Notes: generated from the letters alone by a model not told the origin. Positions 1-12,201 are shown, counted from the stretch's first letter. The stretch: 64,000 bases of DNA from Heterohyrax brucei (GCA_028571685.1 CM053162.1:67816351-67880350), one strand, 5' to 3'. Numbers and translations: made by a program.

Positions 1-879
1 TCTACCATGCAATAGCTACACTGGGACACCAAGTTTGTTTTGAACATTGGAAAGATCTGCATTTAGAAATCTCCTGGGGATGCTAAAATTTTAGTTTCCT
101 CTGGATGCTCTTTAAGAATTAATTATTTAACCATACTCAATTCTACCTTCTGTATGTATTCACACAATGTTGTAGCAATTGAGTTACACTTCTCTTTCTG
201 TGAGAATTTAAAAAGAGATAATACATAATTCGCAGTTATTTAGGACAGAATCTAGCCAGCCATCGCTTCTTGGGTTGGGAACATGCCTTTCAGGACCATG
301 GAGAGAAGTTTTTAGCTCAACCTAATAGTGTCTCATTTTGATAGCCAACTTATACATAGCCAGAATGCTGTGTTCATTTCCGGTGTTTGGTTAAAACTCC
401 TATGCTGCTTTTCCCCTTTTACGTGACAAACTGAGGAAGTTTTGCTTTTTGTCTTATAGTAAACTTTCTAGAAATATGGAGGATTTCTGGTGAGGATTAC
501 TGGTTCCTTTTTAAAGAGCAAAGTCCCTTTTTATTTCACTTATGTCTTTGTGCTGTGGCATTCATGGCCTACTTTTGGTGAAAATAAGCATAGAATAAAA
601 GTAACATGGGACACTGAACTTGCAAGATTTGTAAAAATGAACTGGTATGTCTGTAAGTGTTAAGAAAATGTTCCCCAACATAATTGTAAGGAGATTTAAA
701 AGATACTATTATTATACTCCTCACTTTTACTTTCAGTTGTCACAGTGAGGCAAAAAGGGAGCAAGAAAGAAAGTGGTGAAAGGCAAAAAGAAAGAAAACC
801 TCCAGCAATATCAAGCCGCTATACAGAGAAGAACAATTGAACAATATATTTAGAAAGCCTCTGTAAAATTAAAATCTTT
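1..879. other. AT-rich intergenic sequence, no feature recognised
   Basis: No open frame of note, no SINE or LINE signature and no RNA gene was recognised. The stretch is AT-rich with short homopolymer runs and ends where the L1 5' end begins. Very old, unrecognisable repeats cannot be excluded. Confidence 0.6.
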
Positions 880-1400
880 GAGAGGCAGGGCCAAGATGGC
901 CAACTAGTCATGTGTCTTCAATTCCCTCTAAGAACTGAAGCCTAGAAAAGCAACTGAATGGAACACACAATGGACAGTTTATGAGCCCTGAGATCAGGCA
1001 GAGAACTGTCAGAAAGAACTGGGTGGCAGTGAGGGAAAGAACTAACTCTGTCAGGAGATAGCAGCACAAAGGGTCTCACTGTTTCTGGTGTGGTGATGGA
1101 CAGATTGCACCACTACTGATATCCATTTTTGTCAGCTAGGAGGCTAAGACTGGCACTGCCATGCTTGAGACTCTGTTCCCTGGGGTTCAAGAAAGAAACC
1201 AAGGGAAGAGTAGAAGTAAACCTCTGTTGATCCAGGCAATCACTGCATCTATAAAACACCAGGTCAATTTTACATGTTCTAAGAGAAGTGCTCAGGATGA
1301 CTCAGGGCTCAATCTTCACTTACGTGATGACCGGTCTCCCTGTCTCGAGCCTTTCCCACTAACCTTCTTTGCTTTATGCCTGAGACTAAGTTCTTGGTTC

Positions 1401-1725
1401 ACTACCTGGCAGAGGTGGGGCATTTTACTTGTGTGCCCTGAGCTTATCTCCCAGACTCAGAGAAGGAAATAAAGGGAGGGGAAGATGACATGTTTCAGCA
1501 GCTCCTCGTAGCTACATTGCAAGCTAAATATGCATCAACTTTGAGACTCAAACATTTCCTATGTGCTACTTCACTCTGTAGACACAGACTTTTTTTTTTT
1601 TTTTTTTTTTTTGCTTTTGTTCTCTGTTCTATGTTAGATAAAAATTCTAGAGCACTACCTGGGCTGGAGGTGTGTGTGCCCTGAGATTTTTCTCATGGAC
1701 CTGGAAAGGGAAACAAAAGGAAGGC
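1401..1725 (+). repeat. Internal repeat of about 253 bp in the L1 5' UTR
   Basis: The segment starting at actacctggc (1401) resembles the one starting at actacctggg (1654). Both continue with a gtgtgccctgag block, then a cagaga or tggaaa purine block. The offset is about 253 bp. The second unit follows a T run at 1590-1612. This suggests the L1 promoter region grew by tandem duplication, as is known for other L1 families. Confidence 0.5.
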
Positions 1726-2121
1726 CAGAAGAAGAGTTCTGCTGGCTCCCCTGAGCCAGCAACTCCTGACTCATTTCTCAGTGCCACCATCACTCCAACC
1801 ATCAGGTGATAGGGTATTGGAATTTTTAAGGCTCCAATTACCTTTCTAGCTCAAATGATTACACTGCTTGGACAGTCAAAACCAAATTAAAATACATACA
1901 CATCTGTAAATCTATATCTACATACATATATGTTAGATGGCAATAACAATTAAATCACAACAGTTTTCTGATGTGCTCAGAGGCAACAGTCGGTAACCTT
2001 TAAAGAAGTAGGCTGTCATGACTCCAGAACACCCCCAAAATAAAGAATCAAAAAGTTTCCCAGATGAAGAAGGTTTCCTGAAATTAGATAGGATGCAAAA
2101 GAGGTAGAATACAAAGGAATT

Positions 2122-3006
2122 ATGTATAGAGGTCCCTTAGATCTTAGAATGGAAATTAGACAAAGTGCGGCAGAACAAAATGAAAAGTTAAACAAGCTAC
2201 ATGAATTGTTAGAACAATCATCTGAAATTCAGCAGGTCATTAAAATCACAGAGTCAGACAATTCAATTGAAAGTGAAAGGGGCAGGATTGAGAAAATGAA
2301 AAGCAGAATTAGTGAGACTGAAAATAAAGCAAATGACACCAGCATTTATGAGGAGAAATAAGACAAAAGAATCAAAAAAAGTAAGGAATCGTTAAGAGTT
2401 ATGTGTGAGTTTACCAAGGGGAACAATTTATGAATAATCAGAGTACAAGAACAGGGAAGGATAGCAGCAAATACAGAGAGAACTGTTGAAGAGTTACTGA
2501 CAGAAAACTTCCCTGGCATCATGAAAGAATAGAAGCTATCTATGCGAGGTACTCATCTAACTCCAGGAAAGGTAAATTCCAAAGGAAAGACACCAAGACA
2601 TATTGTAACCAAGCTTAACAAAATGAAACATAAGGTGAGGCTCTTTAAGGCGGTTAGGTTTAAATCAAAACTAAGTTACAAAGCAGTATCTATTAGCATG
2701 AGCTCCGACTGTTCAGCTGAAACAATATTGCTAAAAAGTCAGTGGAACGACATTTACAAAGCCTTGAAGAAAAAAGAAAAAAATGTTCCAACCAAGAATT
2801 GTGTATCCTGCAAAACTGTCTCTCCCATATGATGGTGAAATTACAACATTCTCAGATAAACAGAAGCTTAGAGATTTTGCAAGTATCAACAAAATTACAA
2901 GAAATTCTGAAGGTAATTTTCAACTAGAAGATCAACTCCGGACATGTACTCAAGGATGCAGTACAAGACACACCATCGGTGGTCACAAAGCTCAAGCAAA
3001 GCTATA
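2122..3006 (+). pseudogene. L1 ORF1 remnant (nucleic-acid chaperone)
   Basis: Residues read from 2122 to 2361 form a charged, heptad-like coiled coil ending around KSRISETENKAN, typical of L1 ORF1p, which trimerises and binds the L1 RNA. Later segments, broken by stops, include a stretch around ENFPGIMKE and the QWNDIYKALKKK region near 2740-2790. Frames 2122-2361, 2542-2832 and 2783-3007 must be combined across frameshifts, so no functional protein can be made. It lies upstream of ORF2 in the order expected for L1. Confidence 0.75.
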
Positions 3007-3379
3007 ATATTAAAGTTAGAGAAACACAGACCTCAGTATGTAAATTATGACATCATTACACTATAAAGAGGGATTTACTTATATATTCATAGGCCTTTCA
3101 GATGGAGAGGAAATCAAGGAGATAGAAAGTAGCCGAAGACTGGTTTAAAGGTAGATGATTAGCAGGGAATAGTGGGGTAGCTGCAAAGCAAACTAACAAT
3201 ACTACACATCAAAAGAAGAAACACAATATAGAAGTCTGAACAGATACAAAACCAGTATTGAAAAAGAGGCAAAGAAAACCCATAAGGAATAACAGCTCAG
3301 AATAGAATATTAAATGGAACAAAGAAAATGTCGACAACAAATAAAGGTAACAAAATAACAGCACTAAATTTATATCTCT

Positions 3380-6300
3380 CAACAATTAAACTCAACATAA
3401 ATGGATTGAATGTACCAATAAAGAAACAAAATCTGTTGATATATTAGACTCAAAGATAAGAACAAACTGAAAACCAAAGGATGTAAAAATACATACCAAG
3501 CTAACAACATGCAATGAAGAGCAGGAGTGGCAATACTAATCTCAGATAAAATAGACTTTACAGTAAAAACAACCATCATGGACAAAGATGGTCACTATTT
3601 ACTGTTTAAAGGATCAATACATAAGGAAGATGTAACAATATTAAATATTTGTGCAACCAATATCAGAGCATCTAAACACATCAAACAAATGTTGACGACT
3701 CTGAAAAATGAGATGGATCACTCCACAACAATAGTAGGAGTTTTCAACACTCTGCTCTCAGTAATGGACAGATCATCCACAGAAAAGGTCAATAAAGATA
3801 CAGAAGATCTTATTGGAATGATCAACCAACTTAGCCTCATAGACATATACATAACTTTTTACCCAACAACAGAAGTACACCTTCTTTTCCAACACACACA
3901 GAACATTCTGCAGAATAGATTGTGTAGTGGCCTATAAAGCAAGACTCAACAAAATCCAAACCACTGAATTATTGCAAAGCATCTTTTCAGACCATAAAGT
4001 CATAAAGACTGACATAACAGAAAAAAGCACGTAGGTATACATTTAAACTTGTGGGAAGTGAACACCACCTTAAAATTCATAGGTCACGGAATAAATCAAG
4101 GATACAATAAAGAAATACATGGAATCAAAATAAAAATGAAAACATGGAACCTGTGGAATACAGCACAAAGCAGTGCCCAGAGGTCAATTTATCTCTATAA
4201 ATACATGTGTTCAAAAAGAAGAAAGGGCCCAAACCAAACAATTAACCCCTAATGCTGAACAGTAGAAAGGGAACCCCTCAGATACCACAAGAAAACAGAT
4301 AATAAAAATTAGAACATAACTAAATGAATTAGAAAATAGAAAAACAATTGAAAGAATTAAAAAAAAAATCTTTTCAAGATCAACAAAATCGAGAAACCAC
4401 TCGCCAAATTCACAAAAGAAAAAACAAGAGAGGAAAAAAATAACCCAAATAAGTAATGAGATGGAAGATATCCCAACAGAAATACTCAACCAAAATGAAA
4501 AGAACCATAACAGAATACTACGAAAAACTATAGTAGATTTGAAAACCTAGAGGAGATAACAGATTTTTAGAATCACATTACCTAGTAAAATTATCACACA
4601 GAGAAGTATGACTTAATAAACCATAACAAAAGAAGAGATTTAAAAAGTAATCAAAAAGTCAACAACCAAAAAAACCCTGGCCTAAACGGCTTCACTGGAG
4701 AAATCCACAAACTTTTAGAGAGGAATTAACTCCAATATTATTGAAGGTACTTCACAGCGTAGAAAAGGATGGAATGGAAATTCATTCTATGAAGTCAGCA
4801 TAATCCTAATACCAAAGCCCAAAACAGATAACACCAAAAATAATTACAGACTTATTTCTTTTGTGAATGTAGATTCAAAAACACTCCACAAAATCCTAGG
4901 CAATAAAATTCAACAGTATATCAAACAAGTAAAGCACTGTGACCTAGCAGGATTCATACCAGGGATTCAGGGCTGATTCAACATCAGAAAAACAATTAAT
5001 GTAATCAACCACAGAAATAAAACAAAAAATAAGAATCATTTGATTCTATCAATTGATACAAAAAGAGGTACCTGACTAAGTCCAATATCCATTCATGTCA
5101 AAAAATCTCAGCAAAGTAGAAACAGATGCAAAATTCCTCAGTGTAATAGGTGCATCTGCACAATGCCAAGAGCCAACATCATCCTGAACGGAAAGACACA
5201 AAGAATTCCCCATGAGGACAGAAACCAGAGAAGGATGCACACTGTCACTGTATCTATTCAACATTGCACTAGAGGCTCCGGCTAGGGTGATCAGAAAAGT
5301 TAAAGAAAGAGTACCCTCAACAGTAAAGAAGAAGTAAAAGTATCACTATTTGCGGATGATATGATCTTATACACAGAAAACTCTTAAGAATCCATAAACT
5401 GCTGTAACGGAAGAGTTCAGCAAAGTATCAGGATATAAGATAAACATAAATCAATAAGGTTCTTTTACACAAAGAGATCATTAAAGAGGAAATCACCAAA
5501 TCAATACCATTTACAATGGATTCCAAGAAGAGAAAATACCTAGGAATAAATCCAACCAGAGATGTGGGGTACCTATACATAGAAAATTATAAGACCCTAC
5601 TACAAGAAACTAAAAGAGACTTATCTAAGTGGAGAAACCTACCTTGCTCATGGATAGGAAGACTTAAGATTGTGAAAATGTCTATTTTACCCAAAGTATT
5701 CTATATAAACAATGCAATATCAATAAAAATTCCAACGTCATTTTTAAGGAGATGGAGAAACAAATCACCAACTTTCTTTGGAAAGGGAAGAAACTCCGGA
5801 TAAGTAAAACACTACTGAAGAAGAAGAACACAGAGGGAAGCTGCACACTACCTGACCTTAGAACCTGCTACACTGCTATGGTAGTCAAAACAGCCTGATA
5901 CTGGTACAAAAATAGATATATACACCATTGGAACAGAATAGAGAATTCAAAAATACCACCACCCTCCTATGAACAGTTGATATCTGAAAAAGGCCAGAGG
6001 GTGTAAATCTCTTTAACAAGTGGTATTGGCAAAATTGGATATCCATCTGCAAAAAACTGAGACAAGACACACGTCTCACACCTTACACAAAAACTAGCTC
6101 AAAGTGGATCAAAGACAAATATCAAATCTAAAATGATAAATGCTGTGGAATAAAAAATAGGGCCAATAGTGGACATTCTGATGCACAGCTTAAACAGGTT
6201 ACAAAATCTTACTAACAATGCATAAATAGCAGAGGAGAAAAGAGATAAATGGGAACTACTAAAAATTAAACACTTATACTCATCCAAAGACTTTATCAAG

Positions 6301-6910
6301 ACAGTGAAAAGATTTGCTACAAACTGGGAGAAAATATTTGGTAACCACACGTGACCAAATTCTAGTTTGTATAATCTACAAGGTACTACAAATATCAACA
6401 AGAAAAAGGCAAACAATCCAATTAAGTGATGAGTAAAGGAGATTGACAACTCAACAAAGAAGACATCCAGACAGCCAAAAGACTCATGAAGAAATGCTCA
6501 TGATCATTAGCTATTAAAGAAATCTAAATCAAAACGACAATGAGATACCATCTCATCCCAACAATGATGGCACTGATCCAAAAAACACAAAGCAACAGAT
6601 GTGGGAGAGGCTGTGGAGAGACTAAAACTATTCTACACTCCAGGTGGGAACGTAAAAAGATAAAACCTCTTTGGAAAGCAATCTGATGTTTTCTTAGAAA
6701 GCTGGAAATCAAAAATATGATGCAATACAGGAATCCTGCTGCTTGGAATATATGCTACAGAAATGAGGGCTATTGTACAAACAGATACATGCACGTGACT
6801 GTTCATTGCAGCACTGTCCACAGCAGAAAAAGATTGAATCAACCTAGGTGCCCATTAACAGATGAATGGATAAACAAACTGTGGTATATATACTCAAAGG
6901 AACACTAAGC
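3380..6910 (+). pseudogene. L1 ORF2 remnant (endonuclease / reverse transcriptase)
   Basis: The start is recognised from LSTIKLNINGLN near 3376. The endonuclease remnant at 3527-3937 reads AGVAILISDKIDF then a GHYLLFKGS and LTILNI-like region. Between about 3460 and 3510 the segment that normally holds the catalytic QETHL motif is missing. Reverse transcriptase residues FADDMILY lie at 5349-5372, and the frame 5516-5803 holds MDSKKRKYLGI and LSKWRNLPCSWIGR. The C-terminal zinc-knuckle region decays through 6600-6900 and ends near WINKLWYIYSKEH. Numerous stops and frameshifts make it a pseudogene. Confidence 0.85.
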
Positions 6911-8009
6911 AATGATAAACAACAGTGATTATTTTATGAGACCACTGTTATAAGGACTTAAGAAAACACTTATGTACAGAAGAAAATACTCTTTGATGTC
7001 CACAAGGGTGGAAGGGAGGGAGAAGGTTATTCATAGATTAGATAGTTGATAGGAATTCAGTTAGGTGAAGGGAGCAACAGCACACAGTAAAACGCAGATC
7101 AGCCTAACTGGACTACACCACAAACTAAGTGGTTTTATAAATTCACCAACATTTCAAATGATAGCAGGGACAGGAGTCTAGATACCACGTTTTCAGGTGA
7201 CATCAAGGTCAGCTGGCATTACTAGTTTTTTCTAACGGAAGTCTTCTGCCTCCATGTTAGTGAGTGACATCTGGGGTCTTAAAATCTGGCAAGCTGCCAT
7301 ATGAAGGACATCAGCTGGCCCCAGGTCACCTGAAACTAAAGACGATTGAGAACATCAAAGACACGAGGAAAAGGGAGCCCAGGAGACAGAACGATTCATA
7401 TGTTTGGGAGACTACAGAGCATGAGACCAGAAGAACCAGACGGTGCCACGCAGACAACAAAGACAGCCTTGATGGGGGGCACAGTGTAGAGTCCCTGATA
7501 TTGCACAAGAAAAAGGTGTGTGCAGATCAAGAACTCTATTAAAAGACCTGACGTGATAGTCCAACACCCTCAAGGATTCCTGGGAACCTGGCCTCTAGTC
7601 TTCTTGATGTCCAAAGCCAAAACCAGTTCTGAAGCCCACACTTCAGACAAAGCATGGACTGGACCTGGGGGACACAGAGTGTTGCATGTGGTGTGTGTAC
7701 TTTATGGCTTAGTATATACATATAAGGCTTTGCTACTCGTTTCCTTTTGAAAGGAAGAGAGGAGGGTGGAGAAGAGGGGACAGGTGTTGGTTGGAAGTAA
7801 AGAGTGGAAAAGAAGAGTATATTGTCGCAGGGTGAGCAGATACAGTTGCACAGAGGCAGGTACTTGGGGTTTTATATAGAAAATTGACTTGGATTGTAAA
7901 CTTCCACTTAATCACAGTAAAAAGTGTACATATATTCAAGTCTTTTACAAAGCTATTTCACCTTCATAAAATACTATGTGTGCATACATGCACGTTTATA
8001 ATGTTACTG

Positions 8010-8180
8010 ATTTTAGTTGCCTTCTGATCGGTTCCAACTCCTCCCAGCCCCAAGTAGGAGACCAGATCTGTTCCGTAGTGTTTTCAGTGCTGTGGCCTCT
8101 CAGTTTCCAGGCTTGTCTTCAAGGCTGGGTAGGTCCAAACCACCAAAAAAGCTTAGCTGATTGTGCAACCCCAACACCGA
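8010..8180 (-). mobile_element. AfroSINE, long variant, antisense
   Basis: Read on the minus strand this matches the longer SINE form also present at 28518-28722, in which a ggaagaaaggcctgg-type block follows the tRNA-like head. Here the diverged block tttccaggcttgtcttcaag (plus strand) and the gcttagctgattgtgc remnant of the head are visible. Divergence is high, so limits are approximate. Confidence 0.6.
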
Positions 8181-8274
8181 TTATATACATAAACGTTTAA
8201 TTTTCACAAAATAAATATATAAATACACTTTTGATATGGAAATCCACTGAAAAGACATTGAAGACAGACGTACA

Positions 8275-8745
8275 TGACCTGTTGTTGTTGTTAGGCACCA
8301 TCGAGGCAGTTCCAACTCATAGCAACCCTGTGAACAACAGAATGAGACACTGCCCAGTCTGGCACCATGCCCAGAATTGGTTTTATGCTTAAGCCCCTTA
8401 TTGAGGCCACTGTGTTAATCCATCTTGTTGAAGGTCTTCCTATTTTTCACTGACCCTCCACTCTACCAAGCATACTGTCCTTCTCCAGAGTCTGATCTTT
8501 CCTGACAACATGCCCAAAGTGTCTAAGGCTCAGACTTACAAACTTTGCTTCCAGGGAGTACTCTGGTTGTGCTTCTTCCAGAACAGATCTGTTTCCTCTT
8601 TTGGCGGTCCGCAGTACGTTCAACATTTTTCTCCAACACCGCAATTCAAAGACATCAATTCTTCTTCTGTCTCCCTTGCTCGTTGTCCAAAATACACGGC
8701 AGATACAGCTACAAGCCCAGGAACTCAAGGTCTGTTGGCTCCTAG
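8275..8745 (-). mobile_element. RTE (BovB-like) LINE 3' end, antisense
   Basis: The minus-strand frame 8447-8761 reads RRRIDVFELRCWRKMLNVL, then QPEYSLEAKF, LRHFGHVVRKDQTLEKDSML and GRVEGQ, the C-terminal end of RTE/BovB ORF2. The 3' end, at the left, is a TTG-rich run followed by cgaggcagttccaactcata, the complement of the gagtcgg-type tail also carried by AfroSINEs. RTE retrotransposes by reverse transcription and this copy is 5'-truncated. Confidence 0.85.
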
Positions 8746-9059
8746 AACCTAAGATAGACAAAGAAGAATCTCTGTCTAGAAGCAGAGTTGCAATTCAGAC
8801 TTTTAGTCTCCTGACGCTATGAGAAAGTAATTTTCTGTTCTTAAAAGCCATCCATTTACGGCATTTGTGTATGGAAGCTAGGACACATCTGTTCTATACC
8901 TTTGTTAAAAATAAGCAGAGAGTCATTACGTGGGTCTATTTCTGATTTCTCTGTTCTGGTCTGTTTCTGTATGTCTTTGCTCTTCCACCAAAGTCACACT
9001 GGGACAGCAACTGGTGCTAGCACAGGACAGACAGAATTGTTTCAATTTATTCTTTAAAA
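8746..9059. other. No feature recognised
   Basis: AT-rich sequence between an RTE 3' end and an old antisense L1. No gene, RNA or repeat signature was seen. Confidence 0.5.
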
Positions 9060-10400
9060 AAATTGTTTTGGCTCTTCAATGCATGTATCTGTTCTTACTA
9101 ACTTTATAATATGCTTATTTATGTTTAAACATAAAACAAAAATTTTTTTTGATAGGAATATCTCTGAAAATATAGCTCATTTTGGAGATAATAACATGTT
9201 AGTTATTTTGAGTCTTCCAATCTCTGAAGCCTGTACCTTTCCATTTAGAGACTTTTTCTTCTATTTCTTTCATCTGCATTCTGTACCTTTCAGTATGTAG
9301 ACATCGTACATGATTGTCAAGTTTGTACTAAGGGTTTCATTTCATTAAAGCAATTGCAGATGGCATTGTATTTTTAAATTCTGGTTTCTGTATGTTTAAG
9401 TATGTGACTCTGCTTTTTGTGTGTGAGTCAGTCTTACAGGACGCAATCTTGCTGACATCTCTTATTAGCTCTAGAAGGATTTTTTTTCTTAAATATATTC
9501 CTTGGGATTATTTATGTAGACAATCATGTTACCTACAAATAGGTATAATTTTATTTCCTATTTTTCAAACTATTGGCCTTTTCTTTTTCTTATTACAGTA
9601 ACTAGAATTTGCATTAGTACATTAAATAAAAATGGTGAGAGTACCCTTCTTTTCCATGTTCTCCATCTTAGAGTGAAACAATGTTTCAATAGTAAGTATA
9701 ATATTACATATTTCTTCTAGATGCTCTTCCTCAGTTGAAGTAGGTCCCCTCTATCTGATAAATGTAGAATTTCTTCATGAATAGGTGATCAACCTTGTCA
9801 AATATTTTTTTCTGGCACCAGTCTGTATGGACATGTGTTTTGTCTTCTTAGTCTGTTGATGTGTTGGGTTATATTGACCGATTATTTTAGTGTTTAACCA
9901 GCCTTGTAAACATGAATTGAATCCTGTTTTGTCAGGTGCATAATAATGTTTGTAAATTGTTAGATTTGGTGAGGATTTTGTGTCCAAGATTTAGAGAAAT
10001 ATTGGTGTGCAGGGTTTTATGTTTGTTTGTCTTTTGCTTGTATGTTAGCTTCTGGTCCTAATTTTTACTGCCTGTTTTGGGGATCAAGGAATTACATGCC
10101 TCACAAAATAAACTGAGAACTGTTTATTTCACTTCTATTTTACGGAAAAGTTGTCTCTAAAAGATGCTAATTCTCTAAATGTTAAATATGATTCTCTGGT
10201 GAAATCATCTGGGCCTCAAGAATCTTTTATTCTGAGAGTTGAAATGATTTATTAATTAATTCAGTTTCTATAAAATTTTAATATTATTCAGATTACTTCA
10301 TGTTGGTTAGTTTTGATAATCTTTTTTTTTTTTTAGGAACTGACTCATTTCTTCTAAGTTGTCTCATTTGCCAGCATAACTTTATTTGTAGTATATACGT
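9060..10400 (-). pseudogene. Old L1 ORF2, antisense, left part
   Basis: On the minus strand the sequence follows the L1 ORF2 reverse transcriptase region. Plus-strand landmarks are the T/G-rich tract around gttgatgtgttgggttatat (about 9857) and ggtgaaatcatctgggcctc (10199), the complement of well-known L1 blocks. Only short frames remain, so this is an ancient inactive copy. It appears interrupted near 10400 by a younger L1 3' end and resumes at 11390. Confidence 0.75.
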
Positions 10401-10429
10401 AGGATCCATGTAATGGCTGCACAGCTATA

Positions 10430-11375
10430 GTGACAATTAACTGATTCCTGATACTGCTGATTTTTATGACTGAGGGAAAATGTACATTCCCATATAAATT
10501 TACCTGCCCACCTGTATGCAGCTTCCACTGCTCTCCCTGCCCGATGACAGCACACTATTCCTCTCTGCTCCATACATGTCTCACCCTCCCAACAGTCTCC
10601 TTTCCCCTCCTCTCCACCCACTCTCCTTCCTCCAGCCAGAGGTCAGCAGGATGACATCCTATAGATGTACAGAACCATAAAGTGCATCCAATATATGGTC
10701 ACTCTGCCTTGCCAAGTCCAATCCATTCATGTCCAAAGAGTGGACCTTCATTTTGATTTATGGGCAAGGGCAGCATCAGGGCCAGGGGCCATGCTCCCAG
10801 AGGAACCCCGAAACTGCTGGACAATCAATTGAGGTCTTTTAGTGGAGATCTCAGGATGCACCCCTTTTTATTCTTGTGTTGCCAGTGAGACTCCTCTCTG
10901 TGAGCTCCATTGTGGCTATCACTGGCAGTGGCCGGGCACCATCCGGTTCTTCTGGTCCTAAGTCGATGTAGGCACCCATTCATGTGGGTCTCTCTATCTT
11001 CTGGGTTGTCTTTACCCCATGTCATTTTGGTCCTCAGTGAGCATCCGTTCTGGCTGATTTGGGACCATTTGCTGTGTCCTTGGATGACAGCCCGGCAGCT
11101 TTTAAGACCCCAGACACCACTCACCAATGTGGAATGCAGAGAGCCCTCTTAGCAAAACACTAGTTGTGCCAATTGGCCTTGATTTCACCTAAGAGTATGG
11201 TCCCCTGGCCCCTGCCCCAGCTACTCTGTCCTTGCAATATTGGGTTAAGATGGAAGGAGTATTCAAGTTATGCTGAAGTCCACTTAAAGTTGTTCTTGTT
11301 TCTAATGTGTGCTATCACCGATTTCACTCAACCGGGTTTCTAGCGACTATCTAATCTAAGCCCTCCAGTTGAAAC
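10430..11375 (-). mobile_element. L1 3' end, antisense, inserted into an older L1
   Basis: The reverse complement matches the 3' UTR of the 880-7940 L1 in order: the gattagatagt and gttgagtgaa region, the ctggggtcttaaaagctg block, the agaaccggatggtgcc block, and the final tgtacattttccctcagtca segment. It is 5'-truncated, as most L1 insertions are. The older L1 reads into it at about 10400 and out of it at about 11390, so it is younger than its host element. Confidence 0.8.
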
Positions 11376-11389
11376 CAGGTTATGAGATG

Positions 11390-11706
11390 TTTTATCTTTG
11401 TTAGACAAATTTATCAATTTTATTTTATGTTTTAAGAAACAGCATTTTCATATCATTAATTCTTTACCGATTTTCTGTTTTCAGTTTTGTTGATTTCTGA
11501 TATTATCTTTATTACTCCTTCTTTCTCTTTGCTTAATTAAAATAAACACCAAATAAAATAACTCTTCCTTTTCAGATTACTTGCTGTGGGAACTTAGATC
11601 ATTAATTTGACACTTTTTCCCCCCTGATGTACGCATTTAGGCTTGTAATTTTCCCTCTCAGAACGGTTTATCTGCGTCCCATGTATTTTGAAATGTATTC
11701 TCATTC
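11390..11706 (-). pseudogene. Old L1 ORF2, antisense, right part
   Basis: This continues the L1 ORF2 sequence of 9060-10400. It corresponds to the reverse-transcriptase N-terminal region; landmarks on the plus strand are ttttcagttttgttgatttc (about 11479) and gcttgtaattttccctctca (11641). The same region of another L1 copy is at 19015-19394. It ends where a mariner derivative begins. Confidence 0.75.
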
Positions 11707-12201
11707 CATGAATGGAAGAAAAAAGTCACCGGGGGCCAGATCAGGTGGGTAGGGAGGATGTTCCAAAAAACTTACTTGTTTACTGGCTTAGAACTCCTTC
11801 ACAGTCAACTATTAAGTTCAGGAACTTGCCACCTTGCCACGGTGCACCATGGCCATTCCAGAAAGTGTGAAGATCACTTTGGAGAGTGGACTAGGTTCTG
11901 GTATTGGTGTGTAGCTTCCCAAGGGGAGTACTTCGAAGGTGACAGTACTGACTTTTGGAAATCCCAGTGGCATAATAGGCTAAGTGCTACGTCTGCTAAC
12001 CAAATGGTTGGCAGTTCAATTCCACCAGGTGCTCCTTGGAAGCTCTGTGGTGCAGCTCTACTCTGACCTCCAGGGTTGCTATGAGTCGGACCAGACTCAA
12101 AGGCACTAGTTGGGTTTGTGTTTTTGATACTGATACTCAGCAGTGAGGTATGTAGCACTTGGAACAATTAAGTTCATGTACTTAAGTGTTGGACCTCATA
12201 T
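11707..12201. mobile_element. Mariner fold-back derivative, copy 1 (left-truncated)
   Basis: The left part, on the minus strand, encodes the DLAP-x-DFF region that carries the third catalytic aspartate of mariner transposases (around 11725-11760). The centre at about 11805-11850 holds a TIR-like aattaagtt block. The right part is the transposase C-terminus on the plus strand, reading FQKV then WYWCVASQGEYFEGDS, followed by the 3' end near aattaagttcatgtacttaa. An AfroSINE is inserted at 11952-12127. Its central junction is shared with copies at 19390, 54555 and 55460. Confidence 0.8.
11952..12127 (+). mobile_element. AfroSINE inserted in the mariner derivative
   Basis: The SINE runs from ggaaatcccagtggcataat to a gtgttttt tail. 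Its B-box-like segment is ggcagttcaattccacc. Flanking copies of tactga (11946-11951 and 12128-12133) look like a target-site duplication. Removing one restores the order seen in the other mariner copies, gtgacagt followed by gatattcagc. Confidence 0.85.

Larger units (their letters stand above)
880..7940 (+). mobile_element. Near full-length, inactive L1 LINE
   Basis: The element starts with a run containing ccaagatggc, the YY1-type motif typical of mammalian L1 5' ends. It continues through a 5' UTR of about 1.2 kb, a decayed ORF1, a decayed ORF2 and a long 3' UTR. The 3' UTR from about 6990 to 7940 recurs in this window at 10430-11375, 14191-14392, 46490-47440 and 51845-52670, which defines the family's 3' end. 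Many stops and frameshifts make it inactive. L1 copies itself by target-primed reverse transcription using the ORF1 chaperone and the ORF2 endonuclease and reverse transcriptase. A clear target duplication was not identified. Confidence 0.85.

Noticed and set aside
1161..1684. Open frames of 103 and 64 residues near the left end
   Set aside because: They lie in the L1 5' UTR, have no known motif, and the second includes a poly-phenylalanine run made by a T tract.
11957..11985. AfroSINE heads as possible tRNA genes
   Set aside because: The head holds A- and B-box-like segments, but no cloverleaf with anticodon stem and acceptor can be drawn, and the copies are numerous and diverged. They are SINEs, not tRNA genes.
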